Assembly: GCF_022770205.1 (NCBI RefSeq)
Contig: NZ_JALEIK010000022.1
Coordinates: 1-50,533 of the forward strand
Origin: Helicobacter sp.
GTDB taxonomy: Bacteria > Campylobacterota > Campylobacteria > Campylobacterales > Helicobacteraceae
DNA: 50,533 bases
Reading direction: 5' to 3'
The position numbers and the translations under genes were made by a program. Each line of letters starts with the position of its first letter. The stretch's first letter is position 1. Positions 27,484 to 37,200 of this stretch are shown here, piece by piece. The notes under the pieces are model-generated. The model saw only the letters and a list, made by a program, of their open reading frames with translations, ran no database searches and was not told where the DNA came from.

Positions 27484-28698
27484 ATGCTTGTTTAAGATTC
27501 TCATTTTTTCTTTTAAAATGTGTGTTTTTATAGCCTTTGGATTGGGATTGTTTTGTGCAATCCATTCTTTTGGGGAATAGTTTAAAAGCGCATTAAAGGT
27601 ATTTAGTAAAGTTTCTTTAAAGTCTAAAAAGTTGGAATCCAAAAATTTTTGGCTTATCTGTTTTTGTTTATCAGCTAAAAGCAAGGCAATTTGGAGTTCT
27701 AGCAATGTGGAATCTTTTTTGTAAGAGTCAAAAAACGCCACGCATTGACTAAGGCGCATTTGTGGAAGCAAGGGGATTTTAATGTGGTTTTGGATTAAAA
27801 GTAACATAGGCTTTTTGATCGCATTTGGGATTGCAATATCTAAAAGCGAAGTAATAATTTTTAAAGCATCGTGTCCTTGTGAGTTGCCAAAATTGCGATA
27901 ACAATAGGGCTTTGCAATGTCGTGGTAGAGTGCAGCAAACTTTAAAACCAAGCGTTGTTTGGAGTTTTTTTGAGATTCTGTGTGCTTTAGGACTTCCATT
28001 GTGTGCGCAAAAACGGATGCTTCTAGGGGATGCAAATTCTCTGCTTTTAAAGTAGTGAGTGCGTAAATGCTAGGGAAAATTTTATCAAGCACGCCAAGTT
28101 CAAAAAGGCTTTCAAAAAATAAATGGGAGTTTTCCCCTAAGAGTGCGCTTTCTACTTCTTTATACACACGATTTTTTTCTAAATAGCATAACTCATCGCG
28201 CATTTTATAGATTAAAGCTTTTGTGCTTTTGTGGATTTTCCATTCTACTCCAAGTTTAGTGCGGAGTCTTGCAATCCTAAGCACGCGCAAAGGGTCTTCA
28301 CAAAAAGCTAAACTAATGTGGCGTAGGGTTTTGTTTTTTAAATCTTTAATGCCATTAAAGGGGTCATAGTAAGTCTGCGTGCTTTCCTCAAAAGCAATGG
28401 CGTTAATGCTTAAATCACGCCGTTTTAAGTCTTCATAAAGGCTTACATTTTGCGTTTCTACGCTAAAGCCATTATAGCCGTGCTGCGTCTTTTTCTCGCG
28501 TCTTGCTAGGGCAATTTGAGAACCATCTTTTTGTAAGAAAACAGGAAAGCTTTTGCCAACTTTAGGCAAATGTGCAAAATCCTCTTCGCTAAAGCCCACT
28601 GCCACATAATCTTTATCTTTAAGGGCTAGCTTAAGTAACCCATCACGCACAGCCCCACCAACAAGATAGATTTTTTTAGTAAAGTCCGTATTTTCCAT
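27460..28698 (-). CDS. cca: CCA-adding tRNA nucleotidyltransferase
   Basis: A 412-aa polymerase-beta-type nucleotidyltransferase. IYLVGGAVRDGLL, the metal-binding Asp pair in LKDKDYVAVG, RRDLSINAIAFE and EDPLRVLRIARL are the class II CCA enzyme motifs. An HD-type domain (FAHTMEVLKHT...AALYHDIAKP) lies at about 230-290. It adds or repairs the tRNA 3' CCA. ATG 28698 gives the normal N-terminus (MENTDFTKK); the ribosome site is weak. It overlaps the hpf 3' end by 23 nt, so coupling to hpf translation is likely. Confidence 0.9.
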   Translation of the reverse strand: MENTDFTKKIYLVGGAVRDGLLKLALKDKDYVAVGFSEEDFAHLPKVGKSFPVFLQKDGSQIALARREKKTQHGYNGFSVETQNVSLYEDLKRRDLSINAIAFEESTQTYYDPFNGIKDLKNKTLRHISLAFCEDPLRVLRIARLRTKLGVEWKIHKSTKALIYKMRDELCYLEKNRVYKEVESALLGENSHLFFESLFELGVLDKIFPSIYALTTLKAENLHPLEASVFAHTMEVLKHTESQKNSKQRLVLKFAALYHDIAKPYCYRNFGNSQGHDALKIITSLLDIAIPNAIKKPMLLLIQNHIKIPLLPQMRLSQCVAFFDSYKKDSTLLELQIALLLADKQKQISQKFLDSNFLDFKETLLNTFNALLNYSPKEWIAQNNPNPKAIKTHILKEKMRILNKHLSLQKSL

Positions 28699-29235
28699 CA
28701 ATCCGCTTGTAAAGAACGCGCATTTTAGAATCCTTATCGTTAAAGACAAAAAACTGCTGGGAGCTGCTTTTTAAGCGTTCTAGCGCATATTCAATGTCCA
28801 AAGGCTTGTGCAAATCTAAATCCATCGGCACAATCTCATCTTCGCCCTTGCTTGCTAGGGCTTCATCGTGCAAATTGTGCTTACCATTAAATCTTGCGTC
28901 CGAGTGGCAAATTTCTTATTGTGCTTATCGTGGTAACGGCGTAGAATCTTGTGCATTCTACCAATTGCTAAATCCACAGCCGCATAGAAATCCTTATCAA
29001 TTTGGTTAATTACAAGCGTATTAGAATGCGCTAAGGATAGTGTAATATCAATGCCAAAGGAGCGTTTTTTCTTTTTCTCGCCCTTTTTGCTCCCTTTTTT
29101 TTCTTGGTAAGTTACAATAATGCGCACACTAAGAATATCAAGTTGATATTTTTCAAGGCTTTGTGTAAGGCTTAAGATATAGTTTTTCATTGCTTGGGTA
29201 AGTTCAAAGTGACGGGAGGTAATGGTTGTGTGCAT
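28676..29235 (-). pseudogene. hpf: Long hibernation factor hpf with a frameshift
   Basis: Long-form ribosome hibernation-promoting factor split by one frameshift. The N-terminal S30AE domain starts at ATG 29235 (AAGGAG upstream): MHTTITSRHFELTQAMKNYI...DFYAAVDLAIGRMHKILRRYHDK. The frame then runs to a stop at 28855. The C-terminal dimerisation domain (VPMDLDLHKPLDIEYALERL, then QQFFVFNDKDSKMRVLYKR and DGKYGLY) is intact in the next frame, which is open from about 28915. A 1-nt loss between about 28915 and 28860 explains it. As read, only an N-domain protein of 126 aa is made, which resembles short HPF and would not form 100S dimers. A sequencing error is possible. Confidence 0.8.
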
Positions 29236-29278
29236 ATTTTCTTTCTCCTTTTTATGAAGTGAGAGTTATTGTAGCACA

Positions 29279-30061
29279 TTAAAGAATATGCTGCATACTT
29301 TTGCGTAAAATTTTTGCATCAAATGCAATGCTTTGGGATTCCATAAAAATTTCAAAGGCTAAAATGGCTTGATTAATCAGCATTGCTTTGCCATCAGAAG
29401 TTGTTATGTTTAAGGATTTTGCAAGTGCCAAAAAAGGCGTTTCTTTGCCATAGACTAAATCAAAGGCTAGGAGTGCGCTTTGCATAATGGGGGTTAAATG
29501 TTCTTTTTGCAAGGGGAGAGCGTCATTTGTAAGCCCCGCTGGAGTGGTGTTAATAATAATGTCATAAGTATTTTTAGGGATAAAATCTTCAAAGGTAAAA
29601 CACTCAAAATCTTTAAAACCTTTTAGTCGCTCTTTAGAGCGGTTAAGGAGTGTAACAGCGATTCCTTTTTGTTTTAAGAGATGTGCAATCGCTTTTGCAG
29701 AGCCTCCAGCACCAATAATTAGAGCATTTTTTGGGGCTAAATTTTCAATGCAAAGATAGAATCCTAAAGCATCGGTATTGTATCCTAGCATTTTGCCTTT
29801 TTCAAAGACAATGGTGTTAACAGCCCCAATATCACGCGCGATTCCAAAGGTTGCATCACAAGAGTTAAAGGCGATTTCTTTGAAGGGCAAAGTAACATTT
29901 GCGCCTTTTAAATGCAAACTTCTTAGGTGGTAGAAGGATTGATTTTCTTTTAATAAATAGCGTCCATAAAAGCCAGAGATTCCTAGCATTTTAAAGGCGT
30001 AATTGTGTAGGATAGGGGAGAGTGAATGGGAGATGGGATTGCCAATAACTGCAAATTGCAT
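29279..30061 (-). CDS. aroE: Shikimate dehydrogenase AroE
   Basis: A 260-aa enzyme reducing 3-dehydroshikimate in aromatic amino acid synthesis. GNPISHSLSPILHN is the substrate motif. NVTLPFKEIAF holds the catalytic Lys, GAGGSAKAIAHLLKQKG is the NADP-binding loop and NTTPAGLTND follows. It begins 3 nt after the SH3-protein stop, so they are co-transcribed. Confidence 0.94.
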   Translation of the reverse strand: MQFAVIGNPISHSLSPILHNYAFKMLGISGFYGRYLLKENQSFYHLRSLHLKGANVTLPFKEIAFNSCDATFGIARDIGAVNTIVFEKGKMLGYNTDALGFYLCIENLAPKNALIIGAGGSAKAIAHLLKQKGIAVTLLNRSKERLKGFKDFECFTFEDFIPKNTYDIIINTTPAGLTNDALPLQKEHLTPIMQSALLAFDLVYGKETPFLALAKSLNITTSDGKAMLINQAILAFEIFMESQSIAFDAKILRKSMQHIL

Positions 30062-30064
30062 AGA

Positions 30065-30889
30065 CTAATTGCGTAAAATCAACGAGCGGCGCACAACCCA
30101 TCCGTTCTTACCGCTAGCATTAGAATCTTGGATTTTTACCCAGCTCCCATTCTCTTCTGCAATGCTAACTGCATCGTTTGGTGTGAGTTTATTTAGGATT
30201 TTAGCTTCTGTGCTAGGGGCTTCTCTAATGTTTAAGCTTGGCACTCTGGAGGCATAAAGCGTTGTTTGTTGTGGAATTTCTGGTGTTTTAGGATTTGTAA
30301 GATTAGAATCTATTTTGGATTCTACATTTTGGGATTCCACACTTTGTGTGGCTTTTAAGTCTGCCATTTGGGAATCTAAATTTTGCATTGTTTCTGCAAT
30401 ACTTTGTGGAGCTTCTACTTCTGCGATAAAACGCTTCAATGCCCAACCAATAGGTTCTTTCGTATTAGAATCCGCAAGCAAAATCCAACCATCTTTTTCA
30501 TCAAGGCTTAAAACCATTTGTGCAGGAGTGAGCTTGCCAACAATAGCAGATTGTGTGTTTGTGTCTTGGCGGATATTTAGCGATTTTACCGCACTTGTTA
30601 GATACACAATAGGCTTAGTTTCTGGAAGTTGCTGAGGTATTGTTAATGGCTCTTCTATGCGCATTTGGCTATCTGGCGTTTCTGCTTCTTTTGGAATTTC
30701 TTGCATTATTTCTTGTGAGGTTTCTGCGCTTAGAATACTTTGCATAGACTCTTCTTGAGAGATGGGGGCTTGTGTGGATTCTTTTTGCTTTAAAAATTCA
30801 AAAGCTGAGTAATACGCTACAAAGGTTAATAATAATACAAAAATAGGTAAAGGATAAACCTTTAGAATCTTTTTTAGGCTCTCAAGCAT
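30065..30889 (-). CDS. Membrane-anchored protein with two SH3b domains
   Basis: A 274-aa protein with one N-terminal transmembrane helix (about residues 13-32, YPLPIFVLLLTFVAYYSAF), a Gln/Glu/Ser-rich linker and two bacterial SH3 domains: about 92-145 (VKSLNIRQDTNTQSAIVGKL... DGWILL) and about 215-270 (VPSLNIREAPSTEAKILNKL... NGSWVKI). The topology suggests a periplasmic part that may bind peptidoglycan. No enzyme domain is attached. Found upstream of aroE; function unknown. Confidence 0.8.
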   Translation of the reverse strand: MLESLKKILKVYPLPIFVLLLTFVAYYSAFEFLKQKESTQAPISQEESMQSILSAETSQEIMQEIPKEAETPDSQMRIEEPLTIPQQLPETKPIVYLTSAVKSLNIRQDTNTQSAIVGKLTPAQMVLSLDEKDGWILLADSNTKEPIGWALKRFIAEVEAPQSIAETMQNLDSQMADLKATQSVESQNVESKIDSNLTNPKTPEIPQQTTLYASRVPSLNIREAPSTEAKILNKLTPNDAVSIAEENGSWVKIQDSNASGKNGWVVRRSLILRN

Positions 30890-30945
30890 CTAGCGTTTAT
30901 TCTCTTGTTAGGATTTTAGGCTGGATTATAGCAAAAAATCATATT

Positions 30946-31938
30946 TTACACAAACTCCAAGCTTTTTTCTCCACTCTCAAGCATTCCTAAGAGATAGCCA
31001 CCAGATTCCTTGACAACAAAATCTGCATCTTTAGAATCCACAATTAGCACCATTCCAACACCCATATTAAATGTCCTGTATTTATCTGCGTCTTGCACAT
31101 AATGGCAAAGCATTTCAAAAATTGGCAATGGTTGAATGTTTTTTTCAATCACTTTTGCGCACACACCATTTGGCAAGGCGCGTGGGAGATTTTCAATGAG
31201 CCCTCCTCCTGTGATGTGCGCTAGGGCTTTAATTTTGCTTTGAAGTTTTTTAAAGGTTTGAACATAAATTTTTGTTGGCGCAAGTAGAGTTTCAATTAAG
31301 GGTTTTCCTTCAAAGTTGGAATCCAAATTGATAGCGTGCTTCTTTAAGATTTTACGCACCAAAGAGTAGCCATTAGAATGGATTCCACTACTTGGAAGGG
31401 CAATTAACACATCTCCTTTTTTTGCTTGAGATGGTCGCTCTACAACTTCTCTCTCAGCAATCCCCACTGCAAATCCTGCTAAATCAAAATCTTTGCCTTG
31501 ATACATTCCGGGCATTTCTGCGCTCTCTCCGCCAATTAGCGCACATTGTGCTTCTAAGCAACCCTGTGTAATTCCACTAATCACCTGCAATGCAGCATTT
31601 TTATCAAGCTTTCCTGTGGCATAATAATCCAAAAAAAACATAGGCGTTGCAAAATTACAAATTAAATCATTCACACACATTGCAACTAAATCAATCCCAA
31701 CGCTATTTAGGATTCCACTATCAATGGCTAACTTTAGCTTTGTGCCAACACCATCTGTGGCAGCTAAGAGGACTGGCTCTTTATAACCACTAGGCAGCAA
31801 AAATGCACCACTAAAAGAACCGATTCCGCCTAATACATTTGGGCTAAAAGTTTGTTTTACAAGCCCTTTTAAGTCTTCTACTAGCGCATTTCCTTCAGCA
31901 ATATCTACACCAGAATCTTTGTAGTTTAGTTTATCCAT
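30946..31938 (-). CDS. purM: Phosphoribosylformylglycinamidine cyclo-ligase PurM
   Basis: A 330-aa PurM: MDKLNYKDSGVDIAEGNALV, then LAATDGVGTKLKLA (ATP/Mg region), YATGKLDKNAALQVISGI and GGESAEMPGMYQGKDFDLAG. It closes the imidazole ring in purine synthesis. I chose ATG 31938; the upstream TTG-started extension lacks family similarity. No other pur gene is nearby. It is divergent from ppk. Confidence 0.93.
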   Translation of the reverse strand: MDKLNYKDSGVDIAEGNALVEDLKGLVKQTFSPNVLGGIGSFSGAFLLPSGYKEPVLLAATDGVGTKLKLAIDSGILNSVGIDLVAMCVNDLICNFATPMFFLDYYATGKLDKNAALQVISGITQGCLEAQCALIGGESAEMPGMYQGKDFDLAGFAVGIAEREVVERPSQAKKGDVLIALPSSGIHSNGYSLVRKILKKHAINLDSNFEGKPLIETLLAPTKIYVQTFKKLQSKIKALAHITGGGLIENLPRALPNGVCAKVIEKNIQPLPIFEMLCHYVQDADKYRTFNMGVGMVLIVDSKDADFVVKESGGYLLGMLESGEKSLEFV

Positions 31939-32047
31939 TTTTAATCCCAAAGCAATTTCAAAACACAATCATACACAAAAGCAACTTAAAGCTTAGAAAT
32001 TCTAGCATTTCTACAAGCATTCAAGGCGGTTTTAACACAATAGCATA

Positions 32048-32053
32048 TATAAT
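32048..32053 (+). promoter_or_regulatory. Predicted -10 box for ppk
   Basis: TATAAT within an AT-rich stretch, 28 bp before the ppk ATG, with AAAGGGG as ribosome site downstream. Confidence 0.5.
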
Positions 32054-32081
32054 AGGATAAATTTCCTAGAAAGGGGTTGTT

Positions 32082-34187
32082 ATGGCGCAAAATTCTTTAA
32101 ATAAAGCAAGTAATTTTATCAATAGGGAGTTATCTTGGTTACGCTTTAACACACGCGTTTTAAGCGAAGCGCAAGAGACAAATAATCCGCTTTTAGAAAG
32201 GCTTAAGTTTATCGCAATTTATGGCACAAATTTAGATGAATTTTATATGGTGCGTGTGGCAGGATTAAAAGGGCTTTATGGTGCTGGCATTACAGAGAGC
32301 GGTCCTGATAGGCTAACACCAAAAGATCAATTAGAACACATTAGAAGTTATTTAAAGGATGAAAAAAAGTGTTTGGAGGCTTGCTATTTTGCAATTAAAG
32401 AGGAGCTTAGTAAGCTTGGATTGCACATTAAAACTTATGCGCAAGGCAATAAACAAGAAAAGCAAGACTTGCAACAATATTTTTTAAACCATCTTTATCC
32501 TATTGTCGTCCCAATTGCCGTAGATGCAACGCATCCTTTTCCACATTTAAATAATCTTAGCTATGTGTTAGCTTTGAAGCTGCAAAATTTAGACAATCCT
32601 AGTGAAATTAAATTTGGAATGACGCGCATTTCAAGAATGCTTCCGGGATTTGTGCGTTTAGGAGACACTTATTTTTATACCGATTCTATTGTGGCAGAAT
32701 TTACAAATGAGCTATTTCCGGGCTTTAAAGTGCTAAGTTGGAGCGCATTTAGGGTAACAAGGAATGCGGATATGGAGATTGAAGAAGAAGAGGGCGATGA
32801 TTTTATGGCATTAATGACGGAGGGACTAAAATCGCGTAGAAAAGGGGAGATTATTCGTTTAGAGATTGGAAAAACTAACGATGATGAGTTAAAAAACTTT
32901 ATTACACAATACATTCAAGTTACGCCAGAGGATATTTATGAGTGCGAAATACCAATGAATTCTAATATTCTTTGGGAGATTGTGGGGAATAAAAACTTCG
33001 CAAAACTCACATTCCCAAGCTACTCTTCTAAGATTCTTGCCCCCCTTGACTCTAACGCAAATATTTTTTCTGTGCTTGATAGCCAAGATATTTTAAGCTT
33101 TCAGCCTTATGAGAGTTTTGATCCTGTGGTGAATTTCATCCAAAGTGCTGCAAAAGATCCTGATGTATTCTCTATTAGAATGACACTTTATCGCGTCGGT
33201 AAAAATTCACCCATTGTCAAAGCACTCATTGAAGCAGCTGAAAATGGCAAGCAAGTAACTGCCCTTGTAGAGTTAAAAGCACGCTTTGATGAAGAGAATA
33301 ATCTCCACTGGGCAAGAGCATTAGAATCCGCTGGAGCGCACGTGATTTATGGAGTTCCGGGGCTTAAGGTGCACGCAAAAATTGCCCTAGTGATTAAAAG
33401 TATCGGCAAAGAATTGCGTGAGTATGTGCATTTAAGCACAGGCAATTATAATCCAAGCACAGCAAAAATTTATACTGATATTAGTTATATGACTTCTAAG
33501 CGCGATTTTACGCAAGATGCGACAAAGTTCTTCCATAATCTCTCTGGATTCTCGCATAAATCTAAACTCAATGCATTGCTTGCAGCACCTTTACAAATCA
33601 AGCCAAAAATTTTAGATTTAATTGAAAATGAAGCTAAGATGGGAAGTGAAGGACGGATTATTTTAAAGGCAAATTCTATTGTGGATACCGATGTGATTTT
33701 AGCACTCTATAAAGCTTCTAATGCGGGGGTTAAGATTGATTTAATTGTGCGTGGAATCTGCTGCTTAAGACCTGGGATTAAGGGAGTAAGTGAAAACATC
33801 CGTGTGATTTCTATTGTAGGCAAATATTTAGAGCACGCAAGGATTTATTACTTTAAACACGCAGAAGTGCCAATCTACTTTGCAAGTGCGGATTTAATGC
33901 CAAGAAATTTAGAGCGACGCGTGGAGTTGATGACGCCAATTTTTGATGAGGCATTAGCCAATAAGCTTTTTGGAATCATAAAAATCCAAAGTGAAGATAA
34001 TGCTAAAGCACACGCATTAAATCCTAATGGAGAATACACAAAGCTAGCTCCAAAAGAAAATGAAAAACTTATGAATAGTCAAAAAATGTTAGAGGAACAC
34101 ACAAATGCATTGTATTCTTCTCTTAAGCAAGAAGAGCGTGCAGTAAAAGCAAAAAAGCTTGCAAGCAGAATGTTTAAAGAGAGTTAA
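32082..34187 (+). CDS. ppk: Polyphosphate kinase
   Basis: A 701-aa PPK1. N-terminal FINRELSWLRFNTRVL, the ATP/Mg region RMTLYRVGKNSPIV...ELKARFDEENN, the phosphorylated His in GLKVHAKIALV, and STGNYNPSTAKIYTD plus the second His segment around EHARIYYF are all present. It makes polyphosphate from ATP, which in this group supports motility and stress survival. It ends before a strong terminator and is not co-transcribed with the restriction gene unless read-through occurs. Confidence 0.95.
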   Translation: MAQNSLNKASNFINRELSWLRFNTRVLSEAQETNNPLLERLKFIAIYGTNLDEFYMVRVAGLKGLYGAGITESGPDRLTPKDQLEHIRSYLKDEKKCLEACYFAIKEELSKLGLHIKTYAQGNKQEKQDLQQYFLNHLYPIVVPIAVDATHPFPHLNNLSYVLALKLQNLDNPSEIKFGMTRISRMLPGFVRLGDTYFYTDSIVAEFTNELFPGFKVLSWSAFRVTRNADMEIEEEEGDDFMALMTEGLKSRRKGEIIRLEIGKTNDDELKNFITQYIQVTPEDIYECEIPMNSNILWEIVGNKNFAKLTFPSYSSKILAPLDSNANIFSVLDSQDILSFQPYESFDPVVNFIQSAAKDPDVFSIRMTLYRVGKNSPIVKALIEAAENGKQVTALVELKARFDEENNLHWARALESAGAHVIYGVPGLKVHAKIALVIKSIGKELREYVHLSTGNYNPSTAKIYTDISYMTSKRDFTQDATKFFHNLSGFSHKSKLNALLAAPLQIKPKILDLIENEAKMGSEGRIILKANSIVDTDVILALYKASNAGVKIDLIVRGICCLRPGIKGVSENIRVISIVGKYLEHARIYYFKHAEVPIYFASADLMPRNLERRVELMTPIFDEALANKLFGIIKIQSEDNAKAHALNPNGEYTKLAPKENEKLMNSQKMLEEHTNALYSSLKQEERAVKAKKLASRMFKES

Positions 34188-34190
34188 AAT

Positions 34191-34197
34191 CCCCCCC
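34191..34197. repeat. C7 homopolymer after ppk
   Basis: Seven C lie 3 nt after the ppk stop and 4 nt before the terminator stem. It is non-coding, so length changes would not alter a protein. Confidence 0.7.
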
Positions 34198-34201
34198 ATA
34201 A

Positions 34202-34235
34202 AAAAGTTGGAATCGCATTTTGGATTCCAACTTTT
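34202..34235. terminator. Bidirectional hairpin terminator after ppk
   Basis: AAAAGTTGGAATC (34202-34214) and GATTCCAACTTTT (34223-34235) form a perfect 13-bp stem with an 8-nt loop. The A/T flanks give U-runs in both directions. The core is the over-represented TTGGAATC word in inverted orientation. Confidence 0.8.
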
Positions 34236-34278
34236 AAGCAAGATTAAAAGTAATGCATTTAAAACAATAAGGCATAAA

Positions 34279-37200
34279 ATGTCAAAAGCAATACAACCAA
34301 GACTAATCTTTGAAAAAGAGAGTTTAGAGGAGAATCTCAATCCGCTTTATTATAAGCAAAGCATTGACAAGGTGGAGTTTCAAACTTTTAAAAATAGCGT
34401 TTTAGAATATCTTACACAGATTTATAACCACAAAGATGCAAAGTCTGAATCTTGGCTTGTATCAAATGCTTTGTTACCATTTTTAGAAAATGTAGGTTTT
34501 AAAGGCTGCGTTGAAGCGCAATACCACCAAAGCAAACAAAATCAAAATAGCACCATAGATTTAGTTCTTACAAATGAAAATGTAGAAGTGATTTTTGAAG
34601 CAAAAAAGCCAGATAATCGCAGTGAAATGTTTAGCGCACAAAACACCACGGCTAAAGCAATGCGTGAAGCCATACTCTACTACATAAGAGAACGCGAAAA
34701 TGGCAATGTGGATTTAAAGTTTATTATCCTTACTGATTTTTTTAATTTTTATATCTTTAAAGCAATAGAATTTGAAAAACTTTTTTATAAAAATCCTTGT
34801 ATTAAAAAAATTTATGAGAATAAAAATAAAAAGGGTAGTGTTATTTCTAACAATCAAGATTTTTACGAAGAAATTGAAAAAGCACTTTTTTCTGATGCGT
34901 TTTTTCAAGGGATATGCGCAACAAATCTTTTTGATAGATTCCTTTATGGCTTGCATATTGATTTAAGACTTTTTGAAAGCGATTGTGAAAAATATAAAAA
35001 TATTTTTAAAGTTTTTCATAAAAACTATTTATTTGCTGAATATCGCCCAGATAGTAACCGCATAAATCAAAAGTTTTTTGATGAATTGCTTTTTGTTCTA
35101 GGGCTTAAGCAAGATTCTAAAACAAATAAGATAGAAATAGACACAGAACAAAATATTTCTTTTATTAAAATAATCCAAGCAAAATTGACAAAAAAGCCAA
35201 GCGATTCCCTAGAGCTTTTTGATAAATCTATGGAGTTACTCATTGTATGGTTAAATAGAATCTTATTCTTAAAACTGATTGAGACAAATCTAAGCCACTT
35301 TAATAGTAAAAATGGATTCCAAGCTTTTTTAACAAAGGAGAAAATTAAAGATTTTAAAACTTTGGAGCATTTATTTTTTGAAGTGTTGGCTAAACATTAT
35401 AAGGAAAGACAAAGGGATAAGGGCTTTAATTATCTCCCCTATCTTAACTCATCTTTGTTTCTTAGAAAAAAATTAGAATCCCATTTCTCCATTAAAGACT
35501 TGGATAATTTTGACATAGTGCCTTATAGAAACACCCAAGTGCGTGATATAAACACTCACAAGAAAATCACAGATAAACTTCCATTTTTAGCATATCTTTT
35601 TGACTTTTTAAACGCCTTTGACTTTGACAAAGACTTTGAAAAACGAGTGAAGACTAAGCAAGACAAACAAACACAACAAAAGACACAAGAAAAAGACGAA
35701 ATCACCGATAGTGATAATGCTATGGATTCTAGGATTTTAGGGCTTGTGTTTGAAGAGCTAAATGGCTTTAAAGAAGGTAGCTTTTACACGCCCGGCTTTA
35801 TCACAGAATATATGTGTAAAGAAGCTTTAGAAAAAATCATTTTAGAGAAGTTTAATAAACTCTTTAGTGCAAATGTGCAGGATTTAGAAAATGCTAGAGA
35901 ATACTTAAAACTTGAGCTAAAAAGTGGTAACACACAGGCAAGGGATAAACTAAAAGAAGCACTTCTTTCTATAAGGGTTTGTGACCCATCTGTTGGCAGT
36001 GGGCATTTCCTAGCCTCAGCTTTAAACTATCTATGCTATTACTTTGATTATTTCACACTTTCTGGGCTAAAAGATGTTAGTTTAAAGATAGAAAACGACA
36101 CGTTAAAGCAAGGATTCCACTATAAACGCCCAAAAAGCGAGGAAGAGCAAAACCATAAAAACCAAAAAGCCCTTTTTACTCTTAAAAGACAAATCATAGA
36201 ATCCTGTCTTTTTGGTGTGGATATAAACCCTATTAGCTGTAAAATTGCGCGTTTAAGACTATGGATAGAGTTGCTAAAAAATAGTTATTATATTTTTGAA
36301 AATGGCAAATTAGATTCCAACATTCACAAGCTAGAAACCCTACCAAATATTGATATAAATATTAAATGCGGTAACGCCCTTACTTCATATTTGCCAATCT
36401 TTGATCCGCTCCTTATAAATATTAAGGAAAAAATCAAGGAATACCAAAGGCTAGAAAGCGATTATTTTAATTGTCGTTACACAAATAGAGATGACCATAT
36501 AGAAAAGATAAAGAAGGCGAAAAAAGATATCTTGCAAATCCATCTCGCTACAAAATTTAAAGAAGAGTTATTGCAACTGAGTGAAAAGTGTGATGAGTAT
36601 TCAAAAAATTATGAGAAATATGGAATAGATGAACTCTCAGAACACTATGAGTTTTTAAAAAATAATGTGAGAATCAACGGACTTTTTCCACGAACAAATG
36701 AAGTTGATAAAGAAAAAGCCCAACAAGCACTAGAGAATCTCAAAAAAGAACACAATAAAATTTTTAAAACATTTGAATGGCGTATAGAGTTTTCAAAGCT
36801 ATTAGACACAGGGCTAACGCAAGAACAAATAGTAAGTAATAATAAAAACAAGCAAAAAGGAAATTTCAAAAATCTGCACAAGAATAATCAAAGCGACTTT
36901 CTAGGCTTTGATTTAGTCATAGGCAATCCGCCTTATATCCGCCAAGAAGAGATAAAGCACCTAAAACCACAACTTCAAAAAGCCTTTAGAATCTACAAAG
37001 GCACAAGCGATATTTACACCTACTTCTACGAGCAAGGACACAAGATTCTAAAACACAATGGAATCTTAAGCTTTATCACAAGCAATAAATACTGCCGAGC
37101 AGGATATGGTGAGCCTTTAAGAGAATTTCTACTCAAAAACACAAGCCTGCTTTACTACATAGAGCTAAATGGTATAAAAGTCTTTGACTCTGCCTCTGTG

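Noticed and set aside
28855-28915. Programmed frameshift in hpf
   Set aside because: No slippery heptamer, stimulating hairpin or internal SD was seen at the junction, so a mutation or read error is more likely.
34159-34278. 40-residue N-terminal extension of the Type IIG gene
   Set aside because: It overlaps the ppk end and the hairpin terminator, whereas ATG 34279 has a well-placed AAGG.
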